This document shows, in pieces, positions 47,075 through 56,375 of a DNA stretch of 64,000 nucleotides. Origin of the DNA: Pseudomonadota bacterium (GTDB lineage Bacteria; Pseudomonadota; Gammaproteobacteria; Steroidobacterales; Woeseiaceae); the NCBI GenBank assembly GCA_027621915.1, contig JAQCAD010000015.1:1-64000 (forward strand), written 5' to 3'. The notes under the pieces were generated by a model that saw nothing but the letters and a program-made list of their open reading frames with translations, ran no database searches and was not told the DNA's origin. The stretch's first letter is position 1; each line of letters begins with the position of its first letter. The translations under genes were made by a program, and so were the position numbers.

Positions 47075-47641
47075 TTAGTCTTCAATTTCGACGATCAATT
47101 CAATTTCAACTGCCTGACCTCTCGGCAGTGACGCCACGCCGACGGCGGAACGTGCGTGCCGGCCACGTTCTCCGAATACTTCAACCAGAAGATCTGAAAA
47201 ACCGTTGATGACTGCAGGTTGCTGCACGAAATCTGGGTCTGAATTCACCATACCCAGTACTTTGACCACGCGTTTGACCCGGCTGAGGTCACCCAGCATT
47301 AATTTGAGAACTGCCAATTGATTGATGGCCGTAAGGCGGGCCCCCTCATATCCTTCTTCTATGCTGATACCCGCACCCAGTTTGCCGACGATTTCAGTGC
47401 CATCCGCTCGTTTCGGTCCTTTGCCGGCTAGGAAAATGAGATTGCCCGACTGCACGCCATTGACGTAGTTCGCGACAGGTTGAGGCGGGTCAGGTAATTC
47501 GATACCAAGTGCCTTGAGCCTGGCTTCAGGGTCGTAAGGCTGTTGGCTCGCGCCATCCTGTGCATTGGCCGACGTAAAAAAGGCTGCGGCCAGAATAACT
47601 GAAGGGATAGCGAAACCGGGAAAAACGCGGATCTTGGACAT
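47075..47641 (-). CDS. RidA-family protein with signal peptide
   Basis: A 188-residue YjgF/YER057c/UK114 protein. The RidA body is visible: YVNGVQSGNLIFLAGKGP, GYEGARLTAINQLAVLK, VLGMVNSDPDFVQQP and GRHARSAVGVASLPRGQAVEIELIVE, the last with the substrate-binding Arg. Cytoplasmic RidA deaminates enamines and imines. Here the N-terminus (AIPSVILAAAFFTSANA) is a signal peptide, so this copy is exported. ATG at 47641 follows AGGTG by six bases; the open frame extends into the repeat region. Confidence 0.88.
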   Translation of the reverse strand: MSKIRVFPGFAIPSVILAAAFFTSANAQDGASQQPYDPEARLKALGIELPDPPQPVANYVNGVQSGNLIFLAGKGPKRADGTEIVGKLGAGISIEEGYEGARLTAINQLAVLKLMLGDLSRVKRVVKVLGMVNSDPDFVQQPAVINGFSDLLVEVFGERGRHARSAVGVASLPRGQAVEIELIVEIED

Positions 47642-47709
47642 TCGACACCTCATAAACACACTCAAATTTCGACGAATGTAGCATGGCCGTGTACGACTGA
47701 AGGTTGCGG

Positions 47710-47790
47710 GGATGGATCGCGACCATCCCTGGTCGTGACCTTCGCTGTGCGAAGGCGCCTGCGGCGCCGAATTCGCTCCCGGCGAATTCG
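47710..47790. repeat. Five consecutive hairpins upstream of the RidA gene
   Basis: Short perfect palindromes follow each other with no gap: GGATGG/CCATCC (47710-47728), GGTC/GACC (47731-47740), CTTCGC/GCGAAG (47740-47754), GGCGCC-tgc-GGCGCC (47754-47768) and CGAATTCGC/GCGAATTCG (47768-47790). The whole lies between tmRNA and the RidA gene, in a 296-bp stretch with no gene I can support. Confidence 0.7.
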
Positions 47791-47909
47791 TGAACCACTT
47801 GCGCCCACACTGCTGAAGAAACCGCCATTTCTGATCGCGCAAGTTGAGAGAAATTGATAACCGACCGTGTTGACCTGTTACGCGCGAGTCCCCGGCACCC
47901 GCCAATGAA

Positions 47910-47931
47910 TAGGCCACCCGAAGGTGGCCTA
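47910..47931 (-). terminator. Terminator hairpin after tmRNA
   Basis: TAGGCCACC-cgaa-GGTGGCCTA forms a perfect 9-bp stem six bases beyond the tmRNA 3' end on its transcript side. It lacks a long T-run. Confidence 0.55.
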
Positions 47932-47937
47932 AGTCAT

Positions 47938-48299
47938 TGGTGGAGGCGGCGGGGATCGAACCCGCGTCCGCAAGCCCTCCGCTACGGGGTCTACATGCTT
48001 ATTCCGTCTTTAATCTCATCGCAGGCTACCCGACGGGCAGGGAAGACCTGAAACCAGCCCAGTGATTTTTTAACGGTTCGGACCCTGAACACGCCCTTGC
48101 CGCGGTCTTGTGTATATGACTCCTGTGATCCGATCGCACAAGCACGAGCCGGGCAGAAGGCACTAAGTTGGTTTTTAAGCAGCTAGTGCGTAGTTGTCGT
48201 CGTTGGCAACTATAGGTTTTACAGCTGGTTTAACGAGGTCATCTGTCCCTCGGCATGCACCCGGAGTTTCGCGACCCACGTCGAATCCAATTCGCCCCC
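47938..48299 (-). ncRNA. ssrA: Transfer-messenger RNA
   Basis: tmRNA of about 362 nt for rescuing stalled ribosomes. The 5' end GGGGGCGAATTGGATTCGAC (from 48299) and the 3' end with the T-arm GGTTCGATCC and encoded CCA (47938) pair over seven bases with one G-U. The tag frame (48175-48207) encodes ANDDNYALAA and then stops. Open frames on both strands across it are artefacts. It lies one gene away from smpB, its protein partner. Confidence 0.95.
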
Positions 48300-48409
48300 G
48301 GCAATACTGTGAGTCAGGGTAGTGTAAGGGCGGATCCGAAAAAAACAATCGATCGGAGCGAATTCCACCAAAACTGTTCTTGCTACAAAAGACGAAGCAA
48401 ACTAAAATC

Positions 48410-48432
48410 ATTGCTACCGATAGCGTAACAAT
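48410..48432. promoter_or_regulatory. Palindromic operator candidate before the HxlR gene
   Basis: ATTGCTACCGATAGCGTAACAAT contains a perfect GCTA-ccga-TAGC core flanked by ATTG and CAAT, 14 bases before the HxlR start. HxlR proteins bind such sites, often their own promoters. Confidence 0.4.
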
Positions 48433-48446
48433 CAGCTGGAGGGCGC

Positions 48447-48779
48447 ATGGCGCAACGAATTCAGAATCTTCGCCGGGCACCGACGTCCGATTCCATGGCG
48501 CGGGCGCTGGACCTGTCGGGTCGCCGCTGGGCACTGCGGATTGTCTGGGAGTTGCGGGTCGGGCCGCTGAACTTCCGGGCGTTGCGTTCGGCTTGCGGTG
48601 ATATCTCTCCAAGCGTCTTGCAGAGCAGATTACACGAGCTCCGGAACGATCAGATCATCGAGAAAATACCCGGGCTGGGCTATCGCCTCAGCACCGGTGG
48701 TGAAAAGCTGTTCCAGGTATTGGCACAGCTCGACAAGTGGTCGGGTACCTTGTCGGATGGCTCGCGCAGGAGTAAGTAA
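48447..48779 (+). CDS. HxlR-family winged-helix transcriptional regulator
   Basis: A 110-residue DNA-binding protein. LSGRRWALRIVWELRVGPLNFRALR and ISPSVLQSRLHELRNDQII form the HxlR winged helix. It lacks the usual N-terminal CP motif, so redox sensing by that Cys is unlikely. GGAGGG precedes the ATG. It lies between divergent tmRNA and convergent smpB; its targets are unknown. Confidence 0.87.
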   Translation: MAQRIQNLRRAPTSDSMARALDLSGRRWALRIVWELRVGPLNFRALRSACGDISPSVLQSRLHELRNDQIIEKIPGLGYRLSTGGEKLFQVLAQLDKWSGTLSDGSRRSK

Positions 48780-48810
48780 ATACTTCTAAAAGGTGTCATA
48801 AGTCTTTGTT

Positions 48811-49293
48811 TTATTGGTTAGAAGATTTCATTATTCGGCCCTGTTCGCGCTTCCAGTCCTGCGCCTTCTTGGCGGCCCGTTTGTCATGCATTTGCTTGCC
48901 TTTCGCAAGCCCGATATCGAGTTTTACGCGGCCCTTACTCCAGTGCAGGTTAAGTGGCACAACGGTGTAACCCTTACGCTCCACTGCGCCGACGAGGCGA
49001 TCGAGTTCGTGCCGGTTGAGAAGCAGTTTTCGAGTACGCGTTGGATCCGGTCGGATATGGGTAGAGGCAGTCGCGAGCGGCGTGATATGGGCACCCAGCA
49101 ACCAGGCCTCACCATTGCGTAGATGAACGTAGGCCTCAGTCACTTGGGCGCGTCCCTCCCTGAGGCTTTTCACCTCCCACCCCTCAAGCGCCAGGCCAGC
49201 CTGCAGCGTGTCCTCAATTGTGTAGTCGAAGCGCGCTTTCTTGTTGACCGCAATCTTTGCTGGCGCGACTTTCTTGTCTTTGCCCTTTTTCAC
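48811..49293 (-). CDS. smpB: SsrA-binding protein SmpB
   Basis: A 160-residue partner of tm[53 protein letters not shown] and [26 protein letters not shown] are typical, with the basic C-terminal tail that enters the mRNA channel. Located close to ssrA, as in many gammaproteobacteria. Confidence 0.96.
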   Translation of the reverse strand: MKKGKDKKVAPAKIAVNKKARFDYTIEDTLQAGLALEGWEVKSLREGRAQVTEAYVHLRNGEAWLLGAHITPLATASTHIRPDPTRTRKLLLNRHELDRLVGAVERKGYTVVPLNLHWSKGRVKLDIGLAKGKQMHDKRAAKKAQDWKREQGRIMKSSNQ

Positions 49294-49420
49294 CGAGATG
49301 CCATAGCCATAATGATTCGTTAGGGGCCGGGATTATAGTGCAGGTCAGGCCGTGACGTTTGTTGTGTGGCGTAATAAATTAATCCAGAATCGCGCCATCA
49401 GCGCCGGCCTAAAAACGAAG

Positions 49421-50803
49421 ATGTCCAAAGAACAAGAAAACGGCACGACTCAGAGGTCATCTCTGCATGGCCACTGGTCATCTCGATTCGCTTTTATTCT
49501 TGCGGTGACCGGGTCGGCTGTCGGGCTCGGCAATATCTGGAAGTTTCCCTATATCGCCGGTCAGAATGGTGGTGGTGCGTTCGTGCTCGTCTATCTAGTC
49601 TGCGTCGCCGTTATCGGCCTGCCAGTCATGATGTCCGAAATTCTCATCGGCAGGCGCGGCCGTCGCAATCCGATCGCGACGATGGCGCTTCTTGGCGAAG
49701 AGGAAGGTAGCTCCGGCCAATGGAAATGGCTGGGCGCACTGGGCGTCGTCGCTGGGATCCTGATTCTCTCGTACTACAGCGTAATCGGCGGTTGGACGTT
49801 GGCCTATATACCGAAAAGCATTTCCGGCGCATTTACGGGCGCGTCGGCGGCGGACGTAGAGGCAATCTACGCCGGGTTCACTGGTAGCTGGGTGTCGGTG
49901 ACGATAGCGCATACCATTTTCATGGCTATTACCGTGATTGTCGTTGCTCGTGGTGTTGAACGCGGTCTCGAGCGGGCAGTGCGCGTAATGGTTCCTGCTC
50001 TCCTGGTGCTGATGCTGGTGTTGCTGGGATACGCCGCGACCTCAGGGAGCTTTGCCGAAGGCATAAATTTTATGTTCACGCCCAATTTTGATGCCCTCAC
50101 CTGGGACGGAGTGCTGCAGGCGATGGGGCAGGCGTTTTTCACGCTCAGCCTTGGCATGGGTGCAATCATGGCTTACGGCGCCTATTTGCCCGAGGAAACG
50201 TCAATCACCGTTGCGTCTGGTTCTGTCGTTATTGCGGATACGATTATTGCTGTACTTGCCGGACTCGTTATATTTCCCCTTGTTTTCGCAAACGGTCTCG
50301 ATCCTGCAGAGGGCCCTGGTCTCGTGTTCGTGACATTGCCGCTGGCATTCGGTCAGATGGGCGGCGGCGTCTTCTTTGGGACGGTCTTTTTCATACTGCT
50401 CAGTTTCGCCGCCTGGACCTCAGCGCTGGGGCTGGTCGAGCCCGGTGTGGCGTGGGTCGTAGAGCGCTTCGGACGATCCCGTACGCAAGCCGCCACGATG
50501 GTCGGCGGCACGATCTGGGCACTGGGATTGGGATCAGTGCTGTCGTTCAATGGATTGGCCGAATTTACGTTTTTGCGGGGCACGATCTATCAAAACGTCG
50601 AATACCTCACGAGTAATGTCATGTTGCCGTTGGGGGGATTATTGATAGCTATATTTGCTGCCTGGGTCATGTGCAGGAATTCGACGTCAGAGGAGTTGCG
50701 CGGAGTCGGTACAAGCTACAAATTCTGGCGATTCCTGACTCGTTATGTTGCACCGGCGGCAATCTTGCTGGTGTTCCTTCAGGCCGTCGGCCTGATCGAC
50801 TGA
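49421..50803 (+). CDS. Sodium-dependent transporter, NSS/SNF family
   Basis: A 460-residue inner-membrane symporter of the LeuT fold. FILAVTGSAVGLGNIWKFPYIAGQNGGGAFVLVYL is helix 1 with the Na+ and substrate-binding residues; eleven to twelve hydrophobic helices follow. Substrates in this family are amino acids or amines. ATG at 49421 (GAAG immediately before it) gives the standard start; the open frame begins 69 bases earlier. Confidence 0.92.
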   Translation: MSKEQENGTTQRSSLHGHWSSRFAFILAVTGSAVGLGNIWKFPYIAGQNGGGAFVLVYLVCVAVIGLPVMMSEILIGRRGRRNPIATMALLGEEEGSSGQWKWLGALGVVAGILILSYYSVIGGWTLAYIPKSISGAFTGASAADVEAIYAGFTGSWVSVTIAHTIFMAITVIVVARGVERGLERAVRVMVPALLVLMLVLLGYAATSGSFAEGINFMFTPNFDALTWDGVLQAMGQAFFTLSLGMGAIMAYGAYLPEETSITVASGSVVIADTIIAVLAGLVIFPLVFANGLDPAEGPGLVFVTLPLAFGQMGGGVFFGTVFFILLSFAAWTSALGLVEPGVAWVVERFGRSRTQAATMVGGTIWALGLGSVLSFNGLAEFTFLRGTIYQNVEYLTSNVMLPLGGLLIAIFAAWVMCRNSTSEELRGVGTSYKFWRFLTRYVAPAAILLVFLQAVGLID

Positions 50804-50809
50804 CGGAAT

Positions 50810-51247
50810 ATGAGGCGTGTGAACAGAAGCGCGCTGGTCCCGTATCGGGCGTCCGAGATGTTTCGCCTGGTAGATGATGTCGATTCCTACGCGGAGTTTC
50901 TGCCCTGGTGCAGTTTTTCGAAAGTGCTCAGCCGTCGTGCAGATAGCGTCGATGCGACGCTCGAATTGCACAAAGGTACCATTGCCAAGAAATTCACAAC
51001 GCGCAACACGTTGAAGCAGAATGAATCTATCGACATTGAATTAATTGGTGGGCTGTTTCGACATTTGGCCGGAGGCTGGCGATTTCAATCGTTTGGCGCT
51101 GAAGGCAGCAAAGTATCGCTTGAGCTTGAGTTTGAGTTTGCGAGCAGGATGGTCGACGTCATGTTTGGTCCGTTTTTCGAGGAAACCTGTAATTCAATGA
51201 TCGAGGCTTTCACTCGTCGCGCGGCTGCTGTCTATGGCGATCGCTGA
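50810..51247 (+). CDS. ratA: RatA family SRPBCC/Coq10-like protein
   Basis: A 145-residue START-fold protein. SALVPYRASEMFRLVDDVDSYAEFLPWC is the diagnostic beginning, with GLFRHLAGGWRF and VSLELEFEF later. E. coli RatA was reported to block 70S assembly; the Coq10-like fold suggests ubiquinone binding as an alternative role. It overlaps ratB by 14 bases. Confidence 0.93.
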   Translation: MRRVNRSALVPYRASEMFRLVDDVDSYAEFLPWCSFSKVLSRRADSVDATLELHKGTIAKKFTTRNTLKQNESIDIELIGGLFRHLAGGWRFQSFGAEGSKVSLELEFEFASRMVDVMFGPFFEETCNSMIEAFTRRAAAVYGDR

Positions 51248-51581
51248 TACTCCGGAAGTGATGGTTGCCGGGACCGTTCGGGTGGAAATTGTACTCGGAT
51301 TGCCCGATCGCCAGCAGCTTGTATGCGTCGATGTCAGTCAGGGTACCAGCTGCGCTTCCGCGATCGGCCAGTCGGGTATTGGCGCAGACTTTCCAGATAT
51401 TGATCTGGGGTCGAATCCAATTGCTATTTGGGGTAAGCCCGCCAGTCGGCACGACATACTTAGAAATGGCGATCGGGTGGAAATTCTGAGACCGCTCGTA
51501 TCAGACCCGCGCGACGCCAGGCGGCAACGCGCAGACAAAGGTCAAGTGATGGGCGGCGGGCGTGTGAAGGACGCCGGTTAA
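51234..51581 (+). CDS. rnfH: RnfH/RatB ubiquitin-like protein
   Basis: A 115-residue protein with a beta-grasp fold: VRVEIVLGLPDRQQLVCVDV, IAIWGKPAS and RNGDRVEILRPLVSDPRDARRQRA. It accompanies ratA in gammaproteobacteria; its role is unclear. Its end overlaps the convergent bamE gene by four bases. Confidence 0.92.
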   Translation: MAIADTPEVMVAGTVRVEIVLGLPDRQQLVCVDVSQGTSCASAIGQSGIGADFPDIDLGSNPIAIWGKPASRHDILRNGDRVEILRPLVSDPRDARRQRADKGQVMGGGRVKDAG

Positions 51582-51904
51582 AGATCGGACTTGAGTTCCT
51601 GATCCTTCAAAATCTCGGTTACGTTTTCGCCGTCGAAAAAAATTGATATCCAGCGTTTAAACGTGGCGTTTTCACGCCCGATTCTCAGAAAATAGACGTA
51701 ATCCCAGCGATTCTCATGGAACGGGTCATCGATCATTGGAGTGCCGAGCAGGAATCGAACCTGACCTCTCGTCATACCGACCTCAACCTGGTCGATATCT
51801 TCCTGGTCCAGAAGATTGCCCTGGGACAATGCCGCCTGGTAAACACAGCCATTGGCCAGGACACCAAATGCAAGGATCAGAATGATAAGCAGACGTATTC
51901 GCAT
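51578..51904 (-). CDS. bamE: Outer membrane assembly lipoprotein BamE (SmpA/OmlA)
   Basis: A 108-residue lipoprotein of the BAM complex. The signal peptide ends in lipobox ANGC. The SmpA/OmlA fold follows: VEVGMTRGQVRFLLGTPMIDDPFHENRWDYVY. ATG at 51904 begins the signal peptide; the longer frame overlaps the fur promoter region. It is divergent from fur, a conserved arrangement. Confidence 0.94.
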   Translation of the reverse strand: MRIRLLIILILAFGVLANGCVYQAALSQGNLLDQEDIDQVEVGMTRGQVRFLLGTPMIDDPFHENRWDYVYFLRIGRENATFKRWISIFFDGENVTEILKDQELKSDL

Positions 51905-52076
51905 GAGAGAAATTGACAACCGGAAAATTAAATCGTGCGGTTTATTGTGGGAAACAATAGAAACCGAGGTGGAGCAACAAGGGTGGACTGGGCCATAATA
52001 GCCGCGCATGATACCGACTTGTCACGCCTTGCGGTAGCCACCGTATTTCCTACTGGAATTCAACGAGAGCCAGCCA

Positions 52077-52496
52077 ATGCTACAGCGACAGGAATTACGA
52101 AAAGCCGGCCTGAAAATTACTTTACCCAGGCTGAAGATCCTGGAAATCCTTGAGAAAGACTCGACTCGCCATCTGAGCGCGGAGGATATCTACAAGGAGC
52201 TCATAGAGACCGGTGAGGATATTGGGCTGGCGACGGTTTATCGAGTACTCACCCAGTTTGAGGCTGCCGGACTGGTTATTCGCCACAATTTCGAAGGTGG
52301 CCACTCGGTTTTTGAAATGGATAGCGGTGATCACCACGATCATATGGTCTGTATTGAGAGTGGAGACGTTGTCGAGTTCACGAATGACGAAATAGAACGC
52401 ATTCAACAAAAGATTGCCCGAGAACATAATTTCGAGTTAGTGGACCACAATCTGGTCCTTTATGTACGGCCGCTGAGAAAGACCAAAGAGACCTGA
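52077..52496 (+). CDS. fur: Ferric uptake regulator
   Basis: A 139-residue iron-responsive repressor. LRKAGLKITLPRLKILEIL and LATVYRVLTQFEAAGLV form the winged helix, and GDHHDHMVCIESGDVVEF the metal site. As in Pseudomonas-type Fur, only the first Cys of the CxxC pair is kept, so a structural Cys4 zinc site is incomplete. Divergent from bamE. Confidence 0.96.
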   Translation: MLQRQELRKAGLKITLPRLKILEILEKDSTRHLSAEDIYKELIETGEDIGLATVYRVLTQFEAAGLVIRHNFEGGHSVFEMDSGDHHDHMVCIESGDVVEFTNDEIERIQQKIAREHNFELVDHNLVLYVRPLRKTKET

Positions 52497-52515
52497 TAAG
52501 GTAACGACGGTTAAG

Positions 52516-54213
52516 TCAGGCCGTGGCGTTCTCTGTTTGCTTCAACCGGCCGGATTGCAGCATTTCGGCAGCGTGATCGCGGGTTCGTTGCGTAATTTCC
52601 ACCCCACCGAGCATCCGTGCGATTTCCTCGACTCTTTCCTGGTCACTCAATCGTGTGACTCCAGTCCGGGTGGTCTTGCCGTCACTAAGTTTAATAATAC
52701 GAAAGTGATTGGTTCCAAGACTTGCAACTTGCGGTAAATGCGTAACGCAAAACACCTGTCGGGATTGGCCAAGGTCGCGCAAACGCAGGCCTACCATCTC
52801 GGCGACTCCACCGCCGACTCCGCTGTCGACTTCATCGAACACCATTGTTGGGATGGCGCTGCCGTCGCTTGCAATTACCTGGATAGCAAGGCTCATGCGT
52901 GACAGCTCGCCGCCGGACGCGACTTTGGAAAGTGGCATCGGGGTTTGACCAGGATTCGCACTGATCAGGTATTCGATGTCATCCAGCCCGAACGCGCGCG
53001 GATCCGTTACGTCGCGGGGACTGATTCTGACGTCAAACACGCCGCCGGGCATGCCCAGGTCCTTCATGGACTCCGTGACCGCGGACGAGAACGTCATTGC
53101 CGCCTTTTTCCGGCCTGCCGAGAGTCGGCTGGCAGATTTACGATATGCCGCCTCCGCGACACTCACGGCTTGCCGCAACTCAGTACCGCGTTCTTCCGCG
53201 TGCTCGAGATCATCGAGTTGTTTTTTGAGTTGGCAATGTAGTTCGTCGATCGCATCCTGACTGACACGATGTTTGCGTGCAATTTTGCTCACCGCATCCA
53301 GGCGCTCTTCCACCCAGTCTTGGCGCGCGGAATCCATCTCGAGCGTGTTGCCATATCGACGCAGGTTTTCTGCGGCTTCAGCTACCTGGATGTTGGCTTC
53401 CCGCAGGATTGTGAGAACCGGTTCGAGCGCGTCGTCAATTGCCGCGAGCGACTCAATAGCCCGTGCGGCCTCTGCTATCAGCGACTGCGCGTTTTTTTCA
53501 TCCGCGTCGAACAAGAGCTGAAGTGCATTGCCTACGCCTTCCGCCAGCTTGCCGCCATTTTGAAGTTTCGTCCGTTCATGCGATAACTCGGTAAATTCGC
53601 CAGGGAGCAGGTCGAGTGCGTCAAGCTCACCTATCTGAAAACGCAGCAGCTCAAAACGCGAATTTCGGTCGTTGTCGAGGGCCTCAAGCGTCGAAAGCTT
53701 TTCTGCGAGATTATTCCAGTCGTGGAATGCATTGCTCGTCGCAACCGCCAAGTCGATGAGACCGCCGAAGTAGTCCAGAAGGTTTCGCTGAACGCCGCGC
53801 CGCGCCAGGGATTGATGGAAATGCTGGCCATGAATATCCAGCAACATTTCGCCGAGAGTTTTTGAACTCTGTAACGGAACGCTGTTGCCGTTTATGAATG
53901 CCCTTGAGCGACCGTCTGCGCCGATGACCCGTCGCAAGTTGCACTCGTCGTCCTGGTCCAGCATTTGTCCTTCCAGCCACTTGCGTGCGTCAGGCAGGTT
54001 TTGCAGATCAAATTCGGCGACGATCTCAGCACGTTCTGCGCCAGTCCTGACCAGCCCGCTGCCGCCGCGTTCGCCCAGTACAAGACCAAGGGCATCTACC
54101 AGGATCGATTTTCCCGCGCCGGTTTCCCCTGTCAGGACCGTCATGCCCTGAGAAAATTCAATTTCAACCTGGTCGATTATTGCGAAGTTGCGAATCTGAA
54201 CGTTTGTCAGCAC
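52516..54213 (-). CDS. recN: DNA repair protein RecN
   Basis: A 565-residue SMC-like ATPase in double-strand break repair. LTGETGAGKSILVDALGLVLGERG is Walker A, and DEVDSGVGGGVAEMVGLRL is the Walker B region, with long coiled coils between. CVTHLPQVASLGTNHF is typical of RecN. It follows nadK with no gap and is convergent with fur. Confidence 0.96.
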   Translation of the reverse strand: MLTNVQIRNFAIIDQVEIEFSQGMTVLTGETGAGKSILVDALGLVLGERGGSGLVRTGAERAEIVAEFDLQNLPDARKWLEGQMLDQDDECNLRRVIGADGRSRAFINGNSVPLQSSKTLGEMLLDIHGQHFHQSLARRGVQRNLLDYFGGLIDLAVATSNAFHDWNNLAEKLSTLEALDNDRNSRFELLRFQIGELDALDLLPGEFTELSHERTKLQNGGKLAEGVGNALQLLFDADEKNAQSLIAEAARAIESLAAIDDALEPVLTILREANIQVAEAAENLRRYGNTLEMDSARQDWVEERLDAVSKIARKHRVSQDAIDELHCQLKKQLDDLEHAEERGTELRQAVSVAEAAYRKSASRLSAGRKKAAMTFSSAVTESMKDLGMPGGVFDVRISPRDVTDPRAFGLDDIEYLISANPGQTPMPLSKVASGGELSRMSLAIQVIASDGSAIPTMVFDEVDSGVGGGVAEMVGLRLRDLGQSRQVFCVTHLPQVASLGTNHFRIIKLSDGKTTRTGVTRLSDQERVEEIARMLGGVEITQRTRDHAAEMLQSGRLKQTENATA

Positions 54214-55110
54214 TTACTCACCGTCTCCGAATTTGCGCTTGCGGCTGTCACGGCCCCAATGGAGCTTTGATCGCAAGATTTCGTAGTAATCGTAACCCGG
54301 TGGATGAATCAGTGTGATCCGGGTTTCGGACGGCGTGATCAGTAATTTGTCGGATGGGCCGAAAGGGCCCATGGCATGCCCATCGACGCTAATCTCGGCG
54401 CTGGTGTCATGCCTTTCCAGCAAGGTTACTTCAATCGCCTGGTTCGCGGGAATCACGATAGGTCGGACACTCAACGTATGCGGGCAGATCGGAACGACAA
54501 CGATCGCGTCCAGCTGCGGGTCGATAATCGGGCCGCCACAACTTAGCGCATAGGCGGTTGAGCCGGTGGGTGTTGCAACGATCAGCCCGTCGCCCATGTA
54601 AGTGTTTACGTATCGATCCGCTATGCGGGTTTCGAAGTCGAGCATACGGCCTGTATCGCGACGCTGGAGAACGATGTCATTTAGAGCCAAAGCCGAAATT
54701 TGACTGCCATTACTTAATTCTAGAGTCGAGACGAGCCGCAGGCGCGATTCTCGTGTGTAGTTGCCACCGAGTATCTGGTCGAGACTTTCGAGCATTTGAT
54801 CGGGAGACACGTCAGTCAAAAAGCCCAGGCGGCCATGATTGACACCGAGCAAGGGCACATCTATTCCACCGGTCATCGAGGCCGCGTGAAGCATAGTGCC
54901 GTCTCCACCTACGGCAATAATCAAATCGACCTCGTTGGGCAGCGCCTCGGCGTTAATAGCCATGACCGACAATTCGGTGGCGATATCCGGCGTTGCAAGA
55001 ACAGCAAGTTTTGCACCCGTCAAATGGGCTGCAATCAGACGCATGGGCTCTGCTACGCGAGGATCCGCGTACAGGCCGGTTAGCGCTATTTTTTTGAATT
55101 CCCGATTCAT
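54214..55110 (-). CDS. nadK: NAD kinase
   Basis: A 298-residue enzyme that phosphorylates NAD to NADP. AVGGDGTMLHAA and LGVNHGRLGFLTD are the catalytic GGDG and NxGxLGFLT motifs, and TPTGSTAYALSCGGPI binds NAD. The stop abuts the recN start. It is divergent from hrcA. Confidence 0.96.
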   Translation of the reverse strand: MNREFKKIALTGLYADPRVAEPMRLIAAHLTGAKLAVLATPDIATELSVMAINAEALPNEVDLIIAVGGDGTMLHAASMTGGIDVPLLGVNHGRLGFLTDVSPDQMLESLDQILGGNYTRESRLRLVSTLELSNGSQISALALNDIVLQRRDTGRMLDFETRIADRYVNTYMGDGLIVATPTGSTAYALSCGGPIIDPQLDAIVVVPICPHTLSVRPIVIPANQAIEVTLLERHDTSAEISVDGHAMGPFGPSDKLLITPSETRITLIHPPGYDYYEILRSKLHWGRDSRKRKFGDGE

Positions 55111-55266
55111 GCAGGGTCAAATTCCCATATGGTGTAGCATCTGGCCAGGTCGTGCTGGCGAGTCGTGCCGATTGTTGCAAACCCTTGACCCACCGCCAAG
55201 CCATTGATACGTTTTTGTTTCACACTAACACAACGTATTGGCTGGCCTTTTTTCGTAACTGTGCGA

Positions 55267-56325
55267 ATGTCCCCAGAATCGATACCTCAAATACCGAATG
55301 AACGCGCCCAGCAGCTGCTAAAGGTGCTTATTCAGCGGTTTATTCGCGATGGGTTGCCGGTCGGGAGCAGAACCCTGGCGCGCAATTCCGGTATTGAGCT
55401 CAGCCCGGCGACCATACGCAATGTGATGTCGGACCTGGAGGAACTCGGTCTGATTGCGGCGCCACATACCTCTTCTGGACGAGTGCCAACGGCGCAGGGA
55501 TACCGTTTGTTCGTCGATTCGCTCATTCGCTTCAAGCCTCCGAAGCAGAGCGAAATTGACAGACTGAAAAGCCAACTCTCCGCACAGGCCGGGAATCCGA
55601 GTGCGCTACTTGATTCCGTGTCGAAAATGCTTTCCGAAGTAACGAGGCTTGCTGGCGTTGTATCTGTACCGAAAGGTCAGCGGGCGGTGTTGCGACAAAT
55701 CGAGTTTCTGTCTTTGTCGGACAATCGGGTGCTGGCGATTCTCGTTATCAATGATCGAGAGGTGCAGAACCGGGTTTTACATACCGAGAAACCGCATACA
55801 CGTGACGAATTACAGCGCGCTGCGAATTACATAAACGAGAACTACGTGGGGCACGATCTCGAGAAGATTCGCAAAAACCTGATCAATGATCTTGAGCAAA
55901 CCCGGGACTCAATGAACCAGGCGATGCTCGACATCATCTCTGTTGCCCAGTCGGCCATGGACGTTGCGATAGGGCCGAAAGAGGAGTTGAGGGTATCGGG
56001 CGAAACCAAGTTGATGAATTTCGCTGAAATGTCGGATGTCGAAACGCTCCGTCGGCTGTTCGATGCGTTTTCGAAAAAACGATTCATGCTGGAAATGCTG
56101 GATCGGAGTATTCAGGCCAACGGCGTACAGGTTTTCATCGGAAGCGAGTCTGGATACCAGATTCTGGACGACTGCAGTATCGTCACTGCACCGTATCATC
56201 TGGACGATGACCACGTTGGCGTCCTGGGCGTCATTGGTCCGACGAGGATGGCGTACGATCGCGTCGTACCGCTTGTCGATATCACCGCTCGATTGCTCGA
56301 ATCTGCGTTGAATCCGCAAAACTAA
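55267..56325 (+). CDS. hrcA: Heat-inducible transcription repressor HrcA
   Basis: A 352-residue repressor that binds CIRCE operators with help from GroEL. The winged helix (VGSRTLARNSGIELSPATIRNVMSDLEELGLI) is followed by PHTSSGRVPTAQGYRLFVDSL and a GAF-like C-terminal half. The ATG at 55267 is preceded by an in-frame GTG six bases upstream. I see no CIRCE element in the window. Confidence 0.95.
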   Translation: MSPESIPQIPNERAQQLLKVLIQRFIRDGLPVGSRTLARNSGIELSPATIRNVMSDLEELGLIAAPHTSSGRVPTAQGYRLFVDSLIRFKPPKQSEIDRLKSQLSAQAGNPSALLDSVSKMLSEVTRLAGVVSVPKGQRAVLRQIEFLSLSDNRVLAILVINDREVQNRVLHTEKPHTRDELQRAANYINENYVGHDLEKIRKNLINDLEQTRDSMNQAMLDIISVAQSAMDVAIGPKEELRVSGETKLMNFAEMSDVETLRRLFDAFSKKRFMLEMLDRSIQANGVQVFIGSESGYQILDDCSIVTAPYHLDDDHVGVLGVIGPTRMAYDRVVPLVDITARLLESALNPQN

Positions 56326-56375
56326 GCTTTTTTGTTCGGTTTGCAGGCAATCCGGCGTCAAATTGCGCCCAGACT

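Noticed and set aside
47854-48612. ORFs on both strands across the tmRNA gene
   Set aside because: They are explained by the tmRNA; one simply ends in the tag peptide frame.
55111-55266. A CIRCE operator before hrcA
   Set aside because: The best partial match (GTGCTGGCGAGTCGTGCC) lacks the paired TTAGCACTC/GAGTGCTAA arms.
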